From NCBI GenBank assembly GCA_965284315.1, contig OZ260072.1:248001-312000 (forward strand): a DNA stretch of 64,000 bases. The letters run 5' to 3'. Positions 1 to 9,804 of this stretch are shown piece by piece. Each line of letters begins with the position of its first letter. Position 1 is the stretch's first letter. The notes beneath the pieces are model-generated. The model was given only the letters and a program-made list of their open reading frames with translations. It did not search any database and was not told the origin of the DNA. Source of the DNA: PCRC01 sp017848435 (GTDB lineage: Bacteria; Pseudomonadota; Gammaproteobacteria; Burkholderiales; Burkholderiaceae_C). Both the position numbers and the translations under genes were made by a program.

Positions 1-105
1 GGCGTAGCCCACGCCCAGCGCGGCTTTCAGCGCGGTGCGCCGGTTGGGCTGGTCCTCGCCGGGCAACAGGGAATCAAAATCGGCTTGCAGGTCTTCACGC
101 AACAT
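1..105 (-). CDS. N-terminus of a Tat-exported hydrolase, probably dienelactone hydrolase family (partial)
   Basis: Only the first 35 codons are in the window; the gene runs off the left edge. The start is the ATG at 105, preceded by a good ribosome binding site (AGGAGA about 5 bases upstream). The peptide begins MLREDLQADFDSLLPG and then has NRRTALKAALGVGYA, an Arg-Arg pair followed by a hydrophobic stretch, as in a twin-arginine signal. This N-terminal pattern is typical of secreted dienelactone-hydrolase-family proteins of Comamonadaceae, but no catalytic residue is visible, so the family call is an inference from the leader alone. Confidence 0.5.
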   Translation of the reverse strand, partial: MLREDLQADFDSLLPGEDQPNRRTALKAALGVGYA

Positions 106-174
106 GGGGGTCTCCTGGGTTGTTTCGAAGAAGTTTAGACTCGTTTGCTTCACGGTGTATTTCAAGGAGATTCC

Positions 175-363
175 ATGCCCACCATCCGCGTCGAAATGAT
201 CGAAGGCCGCACGCCCGAGCAAAAAAAGGCCCTCGCCCAGGCCCTGACCCAGGCGGTGGTGGCCACCCTGGGCAGCAAACCCGAAGCGGTGGATGTGCTG
301 ATGTTCGACGTGCCGCGTGGCGACTGGGCCACCGGCGGCGTGTTGTGGTCGGAGAAGACCTAG
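175..363 (+). CDS. 4-oxalocrotonate tautomerase family protein
   Basis: A 62-residue protein, the usual size for small tautomerases. After removal of Met1 it exposes Pro (MPTIRVEMIEGR), the catalytic general base of the family. The order of a beta strand, a helix rich in Glu/Gln/Lys (PEQKKALAQALTQAV) and a second strand matches the 4-OT fold. The ATG at 175 was chosen because AAGGAGA lies 4 bases upstream and because the family requires Pro directly after Met; an in-frame TTG at 145 would bury it. It is divergent from the hydrolase at the left edge. The substrate cannot be read from the sequence; family members act on 2-hydroxymuconate or other keto-enol substrates. Confidence 0.88.
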   Translation: MPTIRVEMIEGRTPEQKKALAQALTQAVVATLGSKPEAVDVLMFDVPRGDWATGGVLWSEKT

Positions 364-463
364 TACCGCCCTGCGCCCCAACCCGGCCACCACGATGGCG
401 CTCGGCACGCAGCGGCTGAGGCCCGAGGCGTCGCGCTTCAGTGGGCCTTGTCCCACAGCGCGT

Positions 464-3220
464 TCAATGCGCTTTGTCCCAATTCGGCCCCACACCCACT
501 TCGGCCAACAGCGGTACCTTCAGGTCGGCCACGCCGGCCATCAGGCGCGGGATTTCCCTGCGCACCCAGTCCACCTCGGCCTCGGGCACCTCGAACACCA
601 GTTCGTCGTGCACCTGCATGATCATCTTCGTGCCACGCTTCTCCGCATCCAGCACGTCCTGCACGGTGTTCATGCTGAGCTTGATGAGGTCGGCCGCCGT
701 GCCCTGCATCGGCGCGTTGATGGCGGCGCGCTCGGCGCCCGCGCGGCGCGGGCCGTTGGGTGAGTTGATCTCAGGCAAATACAGCCGACGGCCGAACACG
801 GTTTCGACATAGCCCTTGCTCTTGGCGCTGAGCTTGGTGTCGTCCATGTACTGCTTCACACCGGGGTAGCGCTGGAAATAGCGCTCGATGTAGTTCTTGG
901 CCGCCGTGTTGTCGATGCCCAGGTTGCGCGCCAGGCCAAAGGCACTCATGCCGTAAATCAGCCCGAAGTTGATGACCTTGGCATAACGCCGCTGCTCGCT
1001 GCTCACCTGGTCTGGTGGCACGCCAAACACTTCGGCCGCCGTGGCGCGGTGCACGTCCATGCCGTCGGTGAAGGCGCGCAGCAGGGCTTCGTCGCCGCTG
1101 ATGTGGGCCATGATGCGCAGCTCGATCTGCGAGTAGTCGGCGCTGGCAATCACCGAGCCGGTAGGGGCCACAAAAGCCTCGCGCACGCGCCGGCCTTCGG
1201 CGGTGCGGATGGGGATGTTCTGCAGGTTGGGGTCGTTGCTGCTGAGCCGCCCCGTCACCGCCACCGCCTGCGCATAGTGGGTGTGCACCCGGCCCGTGCG
1301 CGGGTGCGCGAGCTGCGCCAGCTTGTCGGTGTACGTGCCCTTGAGTTTGGAGAGGCTGCGGTGCTCCAGGATCTTGGCGGGCAGCGGGTAGTCTTCGGCG
1401 AGCTTTTCCAGCACCTCTTCGTCGGTGCTGGGCGCACCAGTTGCGGTTTTCTTCACCACCGGCAGGCCGAGCTTGGTGAAGAAAATCTCGCCAATCTGCT
1501 TCGGGCTACCGAGGTTGAACGGCTGGCCGGCGAGCTCATGCGCTTCCTGCTCCAGCTGCATGATGCGCTGGCCCAACTGGTGGCTCTGCGTGGCCAGCGT
1601 GGGCGCGTCGATCAGCACGCCATTGCGCTCGATGCGGTACAGCGTTTCGCTGGAGGCGATTTCCAGTTCGTAGATGGCGCGCAGTTTGTCGTCGGCCTGC
1701 AACTGCGGCCACAGCACGCGGTGCACGTCGAGCGTCTGGTCGGAGTCTTCGCACGAGTATTCGGCGGCTTTGGCAATGTCCACCTGGTTGAACGAAATCT
1801 GGTGCGCGCCCTTGCCACACAGGTCTTCGTACTGGATGCCCTTGCGGCCCAGGTGCCGCTCGGCCAGGCTGCTCAGCCCGTGCGGCTTGTGCACCTCCAG
1901 CACATAGCTTTGCAGCATGGTGTCGTGCACATAGCCCTGCACCTCGATGCCGTGGTTGGCGAACACGTGGCGGTCGTACTTGACGTGCTGGCCGAGCTTG
2001 TGTTTGCTGGCGTCTTCCAGCCAGGGCTTGAGCTGCGCCAGCACCGCATCGATCGGCAGCTGGTCGGGCGCATCGGCATAGCGGTGGGTGAGCGGGATGT
2101 AGGCCGCCTCGCCCGGGGTCACGCTGAAGCTCAGGCCCACGATCTCGGCGCGCATCTCGTCCAGCGAGGTGGTTTCGGTGTCCAACGCCACCAACTCGGC
2201 GGCCTGGATTTTCTCGAACCAGGCGTTGAAGGCCTCCCAGGTCAGGAGGGTGTCGTACTTCAGCGTACTGACCGGCGACGGCTCTGCGGGCGTGGAAAAC
2301 AGATCGTCGGCCGCCGGGGGTGCCGCAGCCTCGGTCACGCTTTTCACCAAGCCCTTGAAACCGAACTGCTCGTAGAAGGTTTTCAGCGCAGCGCTGTCTT
2401 CCGTGCCAGTGGTGAGGGCATCGAGCGACGGCAGGCCAGCCACATGGTCGGCCAGATCGCAGTCTGTCTTGATGCTGAGCAGTTCACGCCCCTTGGGCAG
2501 CCAGTCCAGCGCCTTGCGCAGGTTGTCGCCGGCGGCGCCCTTGATGTCGGCCGCGTGCGCCACCACGCCGTCGAGCGAACCGTATTCCAGCAGCCATTTC
2601 ACGGCGGTCTTGGGGCCCACTTTCTCCACGCCGGGCACGTTGTCCACCGCGTCGCCCACCAGCGTCTGGTAGTCCACCATCAGGCGGGGCGGCACGCCGA
2701 ACTCGGCCTCCACACCGGCCAGGTCGCGCCGCTTGCCGTTCATGGTGTCGATCACTGTGATGTGCTCGTCCACCAGCTGGCTCAAATCCTTGTCGCCGCT
2801 GGAAATGGTGACGTGCACGCCCTGCTTGGCCGCAGTTTGCGCCAGCGTGCCGATCACGTCGTCGGCCTCCACGCCGGGCACGTCGAGCACCTGCCAGCCC
2901 ATCAGCCTCACCACCTCGTGGATGGGCGGAATCTGGCTGCGCAGATCGTCCGGCATGGGCGAGCGGTTGGCCTTGTAGTCGGGGTAGAGCGCGTCGCGGA
3001 AGGTCGGGCCCTTGGCGTCAAAGACGCAGGCGGCGTAGTCGGCCGGCACGTCCTTGCGCAGCTTTTGCAGCATGTTGACCATGCCGCGGATCGCCCCGGT
3101 GGCCGGGCTCTGCGGGTCGCCGGGCTTGGCCCGCAGGTCGGGCATCGCGTGGAAGGCGCGGTACAGGTAGCTGGAGCCGTCAACAAGCAACAGGGTGCGC
3201 GGCGCAACGGGATCGGTCAT
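464..3220 (-). CDS. polA: DNA polymerase I
   Basis: A 918-residue three-domain polymerase for Okazaki fragment maturation and repair. The N-terminal part (about 1-290) is the 5'-3' flap exonuclease, with LLLVDGSSYLYRAFHA and VEADDVIGTLA. The middle part has an intact proofreading exonuclease motif, LDTETTSLDEM, with both acidic residues. The C-terminal part has polymerase motif A (ADYSQIELRIMAH), motif B (RRYAKVINFGLIYGMS) and motif C (QVHDELVFEVPE). The start ATG at 3220 is about 90 bases from the divergent gene at 3308. The protein ends in NWDKAH, and an imperfect copy of the DNA for this tail lies just beyond the stop codon. Length and motifs are normal for a full PolA. Confidence 0.98.
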   Translation of the reverse strand: MTDPVAPRTLLLVDGSSYLYRAFHAMPDLRAKPGDPQSPATGAIRGMVNMLQKLRKDVPADYAACVFDAKGPTFRDALYPDYKANRSPMPDDLRSQIPPIHEVVRLMGWQVLDVPGVEADDVIGTLAQTAAKQGVHVTISSGDKDLSQLVDEHITVIDTMNGKRRDLAGVEAEFGVPPRLMVDYQTLVGDAVDNVPGVEKVGPKTAVKWLLEYGSLDGVVAHAADIKGAAGDNLRKALDWLPKGRELLSIKTDCDLADHVAGLPSLDALTTGTEDSAALKTFYEQFGFKGLVKSVTEAAAPPAADDLFSTPAEPSPVSTLKYDTLLTWEAFNAWFEKIQAAELVALDTETTSLDEMRAEIVGLSFSVTPGEAAYIPLTHRYADAPDQLPIDAVLAQLKPWLEDASKHKLGQHVKYDRHVFANHGIEVQGYVHDTMLQSYVLEVHKPHGLSSLAERHLGRKGIQYEDLCGKGAHQISFNQVDIAKAAEYSCEDSDQTLDVHRVLWPQLQADDKLRAIYELEIASSETLYRIERNGVLIDAPTLATQSHQLGQRIMQLEQEAHELAGQPFNLGSPKQIGEIFFTKLGLPVVKKTATGAPSTDEEVLEKLAEDYPLPAKILEHRSLSKLKGTYTDKLAQLAHPRTGRVHTHYAQAVAVTGRLSSNDPNLQNIPIRTAEGRRVREAFVAPTGSVIASADYSQIELRIMAHISGDEALLRAFTDGMDVHRATAAEVFGVPPDQVSSEQRRYAKVINFGLIYGMSAFGLARNLGIDNTAAKNYIERYFQRYPGVKQYMDDTKLSAKSKGYVETVFGRRLYLPEINSPNGPRRAGAERAAINAPMQGTAADLIKLSMNTVQDVLDAEKRGTKMIMQVHDELVFEVPEAEVDWVRREIPRLMAGVADLKVPLLAEVGVGPNWDKAH

Positions 3221-3307
3221 TTTTCAGGCTTGCTTTCAGGTTGGTGGCAGTTTAAGGCAGCCCTTGGCAGCCAGAGGTCAGGGGCAGGGTTCTACAATCC
3301 CACCACC

Positions 3308-3649
3308 ATGCGCCCAACCCTCCTCCTGTGCCTGATTTTTGCCTGCGGCCCGCTGCAGGCCCAGACTTCAAGCCAAAACACGCCCAAGCCAGCATCGAAC
3401 CTGGCAGAACCGCTCTCAAAAACAGAGCAGGGTGGGCCGCGCGTCGAGCGCATTCGGGTGGAAGACGCGGGCGCCCGCGTGGACGAGGTGCGCTACGGCG
3501 GCGTGACGCAGAGCATCACCGTGCAGCCGGCCGCCAATGTGCCCGGCTACGAGGTGCTGCCCAACAACACCGCCCAGTCCAAGCCGGGCAACAGCGCGGA
3601 CACTGGTTCTGGCCAGGGCCCCCGGGTCTGGAAGTTCTTCAATTTCTGA
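3308..3649 (+). CDS. Small exported protein, DUF2782-like
   Basis: 113 residues with a clear signal peptide (MRPTLLLCLIFACGPLQAQ, cleavage after AQA or AQ). The mature part carries RVERIRVEDAGARVDEVRYGG and ends in RVWKFFNF. Its place between polA and thrB is the same as that of a DUF2782 protein in Pseudomonas, and I assign it to that family on size, signal peptide and context; no function is known for the family. The start ATG at 3308 is set by the signal peptide. A TACAAT hexamer at 3293-3298 could be a promoter element, but it would leave an unusually short leader. It is followed after 21 bases by thrB and is likely co-transcribed. Confidence 0.7.
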   Translation: MRPTLLLCLIFACGPLQAQTSSQNTPKPASNLAEPLSKTEQGGPRVERIRVEDAGARVDEVRYGGVTQSITVQPAANVPGYEVLPNNTAQSKPGNSADTGSGQGPRVWKFFNF

Positions 3650-3670
3650 GCCGGCAACGGCACGCGTTCC

Positions 3671-4672
3671 ATGGCGGTTTACACCGAAGTCTCGTTTGAC
3701 GAAGCAGCCTCGTTTTTCCAGCAACTCGGGCTGGGGCAACTCCACAGCCTGGAAGGCTGTGCCGGCGGCATTGAGAACACCAACTACTTTGCCAGCACCG
3801 ACCAGGGTGACTGGGTGCTGACGCTGTTCGAGCGCCTGCGCTACGAGCAATTGCCCTTTTACCTGCAGCTGATGAAGCACCTGGCCCAGCGTGGCGTGCC
3901 GGTGCCCGACCCGCAGCCAGACGCCGGGCAGCCCGCCCAGATCCTGCACCGCCTCAAGGGCAAGCCCGCTGCGGTGGTGAACCGTTTGCGCGGCAAAAGC
4001 CAGCTGGCCCCCAATGCCCAACACTGCCGCGCCATGGGCGAGTTGCTGGCCCGCATGCACCTGGAAGCGCGCGACTTTGACGGCAGCCAACCCAACCTGC
4101 GCGGCCTGGCCTGGTGGACCGAGACCGTGCCGGTGGTGCTGCCGCACCTGGACGCACCGCAGGCCGAACTGCTGCGCGCCGAGCTGGCCTTCCAGAACCA
4201 CACCGCAGCCATGCCCGCCTGTGCCGCCCTGCCCCGTGGCCCGGTGCACGCCGACCTGTTCCGCGACAACGCCATGTTCGACGGCGACGAACTCACCGGT
4301 GTATTCGACTTCTATTTCGCCGGCGTCGACAGCTGGTTGTTCGACCTGGCCGTGTGCCTGAACGACTGGTGCATCGACCTCGCCACCGGCCGCCACGACG
4401 CCGCCCGCGCCAGCGCCTTCATGGCCGCCTACAGCGCGGTGCGCCCGCTGACCACGGCCGAACGCACGCTGCTGCCCGCCATGCTGCGCGCCGGCGCGCT
4501 GCGGTTCTGGATTTCGCGCCTCTGGGACTGGCACCTGCCCCGCGAAGCCAGCATGCTCAAGCCCCACGACCCGACGCATTTCGAGCGCGTGCTGCGTGAC
4601 CGCGTGGCCCACCCGGTGTCGGTGGCCTCTTTGCTGGCCATGCCGGCAGAGGCCGCCATGGCCCAGCCATGA
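3671..4672 (+). CDS. thrB: Homoserine kinase (ThrB, aminoglycoside-phosphotransferase fold)
   Basis: 333 residues; phosphorylates homoserine to O-phosphohomoserine in threonine synthesis. It belongs to the APH-fold type of homoserine kinase found in Pseudomonas and Burkholderiales, not the GHMP type of E. coli. Visible motifs are the N-terminal GGIENTNYF nucleotide-binding turn, the Brenner motif HADLFRDN near residue 192 with the catalytic Asp, and the metal-binding FDFYFAG segment. The start MAVYTEVSFDEAA is standard for the family. Its stop overlaps the start of the next gene (ATGA), which suggests translational coupling. Confidence 0.93.
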   Translation: MAVYTEVSFDEAASFFQQLGLGQLHSLEGCAGGIENTNYFASTDQGDWVLTLFERLRYEQLPFYLQLMKHLAQRGVPVPDPQPDAGQPAQILHRLKGKPAAVVNRLRGKSQLAPNAQHCRAMGELLARMHLEARDFDGSQPNLRGLAWWTETVPVVLPHLDAPQAELLRAELAFQNHTAAMPACAALPRGPVHADLFRDNAMFDGDELTGVFDFYFAGVDSWLFDLAVCLNDWCIDLATGRHDAARASAFMAAYSAVRPLTTAERTLLPAMLRAGALRFWISRLWDWHLPREASMLKPHDPTHFERVLRDRVAHPVSVASLLAMPAEAAMAQP

Positions 4673-5466
4673 AGCTCAACATCGTCCCGGCACGCACCGG
4701 CGTGACCTGGGTCCGGCTCGGCATCCGGACCTTCTTCAAACAGCCGCTGGCGATGTCGGCGCTGTTTTTCACCTTCGTCATCTTCATGTCGTTTGCCAGC
4801 CTGCTGCCCTTCGTGGGCAGCGTGTTGGTGCTGGCCCTGTTGCCGGCCATCACGCTGGGGTTGATGGCCGCCACGCTGGAAGCCACGAACGGCAAATTCC
4901 CCATGCCCACCGTGTTGCTGAGCGCCTTTCGCGCCGGGCGCCAGCGGCTGCGGGCGATGCTGGTGCTGGGCGCGCTGTACGCGGCGGGCTTCCTGCTCAT
5001 CGTCGGCCTGACGGTGCTGGTGGACGGCGGCGACTTTGCCAGGCTCTACCTGCTGGGCGGCAAGATCACCGACGAGGTGGCGCAACAGCCCCGCTTCCAG
5101 CTGGCGATGTGGGTGGCACTGGCGCTGTACGCGCCGCTGTCCATGCTGTTCTGGCACGCGCCGGCGCTGGTGCACTGGCATGGCGTGGCACCGGTGCAGA
5201 GCCTGTTCTACAGCGGCGTGGCCTGCCTGCGCAATTTCTGGGCGCTCACCGTGTACGGCCTGGTGTGGCTGGCGGTGTTCATGGGGGTGGGCGTGGTGCT
5301 CAGCGTGGTGCTGTTGCTGATTGGCATGCCCGAAAGCGCGCCCGCGGTGATGCTGCCAACGGCGTTGACGCTGGCGTCGATGTTCTTCACCTCGCTCTAC
5401 TTCACCTTCCGCGACAGCTTTGTGGCAGACGAGCCACCGGCCGCGGCGCCCGCCGACCTGCCCTGA
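4669..5466 (+). CDS. BPSS1780 family inner-membrane protein
   Basis: 265 residues with several hydrophobic segments (about 20-45, 45-65, 95-125, 145-170, 190-225 and 225-255), so a polytopic inner-membrane protein. The opening MKLNIVPARTGVTWVRLG followed by a long membrane stretch is characteristic of the BPSS1780 family of Burkholderiales. The function is unknown. It overlaps thrB by four bases (ATGA) and probably belongs to the same transcript. The stop codon lies in an 8-bp perfect inverted repeat shared with the convergent TPR gene. Confidence 0.82.
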   Translation: MKLNIVPARTGVTWVRLGIRTFFKQPLAMSALFFTFVIFMSFASLLPFVGSVLVLALLPAITLGLMAATLEATNGKFPMPTVLLSAFRAGRQRLRAMLVLGALYAAGFLLIVGLTVLVDGGDFARLYLLGGKITDEVAQQPRFQLAMWVALALYAPLSMLFWHAPALVHWHGVAPVQSLFYSGVACLRNFWALTVYGLVWLAVFMGVGVVLSVVLLLIGMPESAPAVMLPTALTLASMFFTSLYFTFRDSFVADEPPAAAPADLP

Positions 5467-5483
5467 GCGCAGGTGGCGCTCAG
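5463..5483. terminator. Inverted repeat spanning two convergent stop codons
   Basis: CTGAGCGC, a five-base loop and GCGCTCAG form a perfect 8-bp hairpin in the 13-bp gap between the convergent BPSS1780-family gene and the TPR gene, and include both stop codons. There is no run of T on either side, so if it terminates transcription it would be as a weak bidirectional or Rho-assisted element. Confidence 0.4.
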
Positions 5484-5944
5484 CGCGCCTTGGCTTTGTA
5501 CGCCGCCAACGCTTTCGAGAGGTCGGCGTACTCTTCGCAGGTCTTGTTGCCGCAGATTTTCTCCAGCTCGGCCAGGTGTTTTTCTGCCTCGGCCAGGCGC
5601 TTGTCCATCAGGTACGCCTCGCCGATGTACTCGTGCGCGCCCTTGTGGCTGGGGTTGAGTTTCAGCGCCATGCCGTAGTGCTCGAACGCCTTGGGCAAAT
5701 CCGGCGTGGTTTGCTTGCGGTAGCTGTAGGCCAGCAGGTTGTGGGCGTCGGCGTTCTTCGGGTCGTCGACCAAGGCCACCTTGAGTTCGCCCTGCGCGTC
5801 TTTCCATTTGTTGGCCTTGATCGCGGCGCGGGCGTTGGCCATGCGTTCGGCCACCGAGGGTTCGCCTGCGGCACTGGCGGTGTCGTTGGCATTGGCCAAC
5901 AGGCAGGCAGCCAGCAGGGACAAGGCGATGAGGGGTTTCAACAT
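5480..5944 (-). CDS. Secreted tetratricopeptide-repeat protein
   Basis: 154 residues with a signal peptide (MLKPLIALSLLAACLLANA) and then about three TPR-like helical pairs, for example AHNLLAYSYRKQ followed by AFEHYGMALKLNPSHKGAHEYIGEAYL and AEKHLAELEKIC. Two cysteines near the C-terminus (KICGNKTCEEY) could form a disulphide in the periplasm. The ATG at 5944 was chosen because it starts the signal peptide; a longer frame upstream adds non-signal sequence. It lies 20 bases downstream of uvrD on the same strand. A protein-protein interaction role is inferred from the repeats; no specific partner is apparent. Confidence 0.8.
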   Translation of the reverse strand: MLKPLIALSLLAACLLANANDTASAAGEPSVAERMANARAAIKANKWKDAQGELKVALVDDPKNADAHNLLAYSYRKQTTPDLPKAFEHYGMALKLNPSHKGAHEYIGEAYLMDKRLAEAEKHLAELEKICGNKTCEEYADLSKALAAYKAKAR

Positions 5945-5964
5945 GGGCAACTCCAAACAAAAAA

Positions 5965-8370
<2,406 letters not shown>

Positions 8371-8393
8371 TGTAGGAAGCCGCCGGAAACACC

Positions 8394-9101
8394 GTGAAAC
8401 ACCCACCGTCTCCACACCACCGCCCAAGGCTGCTGGTCACCCTGCTGCTGGGCTTGAGCGCGGCCGCGGGCGTGTGGGCCCAGCCGTCGGTCTGCGCCAG
8501 CGACGGCCAGCCGGTGCCGGTGGCGCTGCTGGAACGTTTCATCAGCGCCGACTGCGCCACGTGCTGGCAAGACAGTGCCACGCCCGTGGCCTTGCCACGG
8601 CAGATGGCAATCGACTGGATCGTCCCCGGCGCACAAGGCGAAGATGCCCCGCTGTCGGCTGCCGCCACCCGCGACGCCCTGACCCGCCTGGCGGCCACGG
8701 CCCACACCGCGCCCAGCGGCAGCGCCCACACCGTCACCCCCGTGCTGTCCGGCCAGCGGCGCGGCACGCTGCGGGTGGCCCATGGCCTGCCACTCAACGG
8801 CTATGTGGGCGTGTCGATCCGTTTCCAGGCGGCCAGGGCGGCCAAGCCGCCCACCGGGCCGTTGACCGCGTGGCTGCTGTTGGCGGAAACCATTCCGGTG
8901 GGCACCGAAGGCACGCCGGTGCCCCGCCACCTGGCGCGCAACCTGTTCATGGCTGAGTGGGGCAGCGCCGCACGCTGGCAGGCATCGCCGGTGATGGGCA
9001 TCCCGGAAGGCACCGACCCCACCCGCCTGAAGGTGCTGGGCTGGGTGCAGGACGCCGAAGGCCAGGTGCTGGCAGCAGCAGCGTCGCGCTGCACGCCGTG
9101 A
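8394..9101 (+). CDS. Exported protein of unknown function with a CxxC motif
   Basis: 235 residues starting at a GTG. Residues 1-29 form a signal peptide with positive start and hydrophobic core (RLLVTLLLGLSAAAGVWA-Q). Shortly after comes LLERFISADCATCWQD, a CxxC placed after a short strand-like segment, which recalls thioredoxin-fold proteins, though the rest of the fold is not recognisable. The remainder is soluble. It is divergent from uvrD across 23 bases and convergent with kdpE, whose stop is two bases away. A periplasmic thiol or metal role is possible but unproven; I do not recognise a named family. Confidence 0.7.
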   Translation: MKHPPSPHHRPRLLVTLLLGLSAAAGVWAQPSVCASDGQPVPVALLERFISADCATCWQDSATPVALPRQMAIDWIVPGAQGEDAPLSAAATRDALTRLAATAHTAPSGSAHTVTPVLSGQRRGTLRVAHGLPLNGYVGVSIRFQAARAAKPPTGPLTAWLLLAETIPVGTEGTPVPRHLARNLFMAEWGSAARWQASPVMGIPEGTDPTRLKVLGWVQDAEGQVLAAAASRCTP

Positions 9102-9102
9102 G

Positions 9103-9801
9103 CTAAGCCAGCAGCCGGTAACCCACCGCCGTTTCGGTGAGCAAGTGCCGTGGCTGGGCCGGGTCGGCTTCGAGCTTTTGCCGCAGGTGGCCCATGTAGA
9201 TGCGCAGGTAGTGGCTTTGCCCCGCGTGCGACGGGCCCCAGACTTCGCGCAACAGCTGTCGGTGCGTCAGCACCCGGCCCGCATTGGCCACCAACACCAA
9301 CAGCAACCGGTACTCGGTGGGCGTGAGGTGCACCTCGGCGCCGCTGCGGCGCACCACACGGGCCAGCCGGTCCACCTCGACCTCGCCGAAGCGGAACACA
9401 GGCTCGTCATCTTGACCCGCATCGCCTGCTGCCGCGCGCGGCCGGCGCAGGTTGGCGCGCACGCGGGCCAGCAGCTCGCCCACGCCAAAAGGCTTGGTCA
9501 GGTAGTCGTCGGCGCCGGCGTCAAGGGCGGCGATCTTGTCGGCCTCGTCCACCCGGGCTGACAGCACGATGATGGGCACCGCCGACCAGCCGCGCACGTC
9601 GCGAATCACATCCAACCCATCCCCGTCGGGCAGGCCGAGGTCCAGCACCAGCAGGTCGGGCTTGCGCGTGCCGGCCTCGGTCAGGCCGCGCTGCGCGGTG
9701 TCGGCCTCGTGCACCTGCCAGCCTTCGGCCTCCAGCGCACCGCGCACAAAGCGGCGGATCTGGGGTTCGTCTTCGATCACAACGGCGACGGGGGCTGACA
9801 T
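9103..9801 (-). CDS. kdpE: Response regulator KdpE
   Basis: 232 residues, OmpR/PhoB class. The receiver domain has the acidic pair ED at 10-11, phospho-acceptor Asp54 (LVLDLGLPDGDG), the conserved Ser (LSA) and Lys (LTKPFG). The C-terminal winged helix contains VHLTPTEYRLLLVL and THRQLLREVWG. It activates the kdp operon on potassium limitation or osmotic stress. It is the last gene of the kdp operon, three bases after kdpD, and a KdpE-like operator is present upstream of the operon at 17188-17205. Confidence 0.96.
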   Translation of the reverse strand: MSAPVAVVIEDEPQIRRFVRGALEAEGWQVHEADTAQRGLTEAGTRKPDLLVLDLGLPDGDGLDVIRDVRGWSAVPIIVLSARVDEADKIAALDAGADDYLTKPFGVGELLARVRANLRRPRAAAGDAGQDDEPVFRFGEVEVDRLARVVRRSGAEVHLTPTEYRLLLVLVANAGRVLTHRQLLREVWGPSHAGQSHYLRIYMGHLRQKLEADPAQPRHLLTETAVGYRLLA

Positions 9802-9804
9802 GGT

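Noticed and set aside
441..457. Short hairpin GTGGG/CCCAC after polA as a terminator
   Set aside because: Five-base stem without a T-run; too weak to list as a terminator.
1049..3307. Long plus-strand open frame opposite polA, continuous with the exported protein at 3308
   Set aside because: High-GC shadow of polA with His/Gln/Ala-biased sequence and no domain; the signal peptide marks the real start at 3308.
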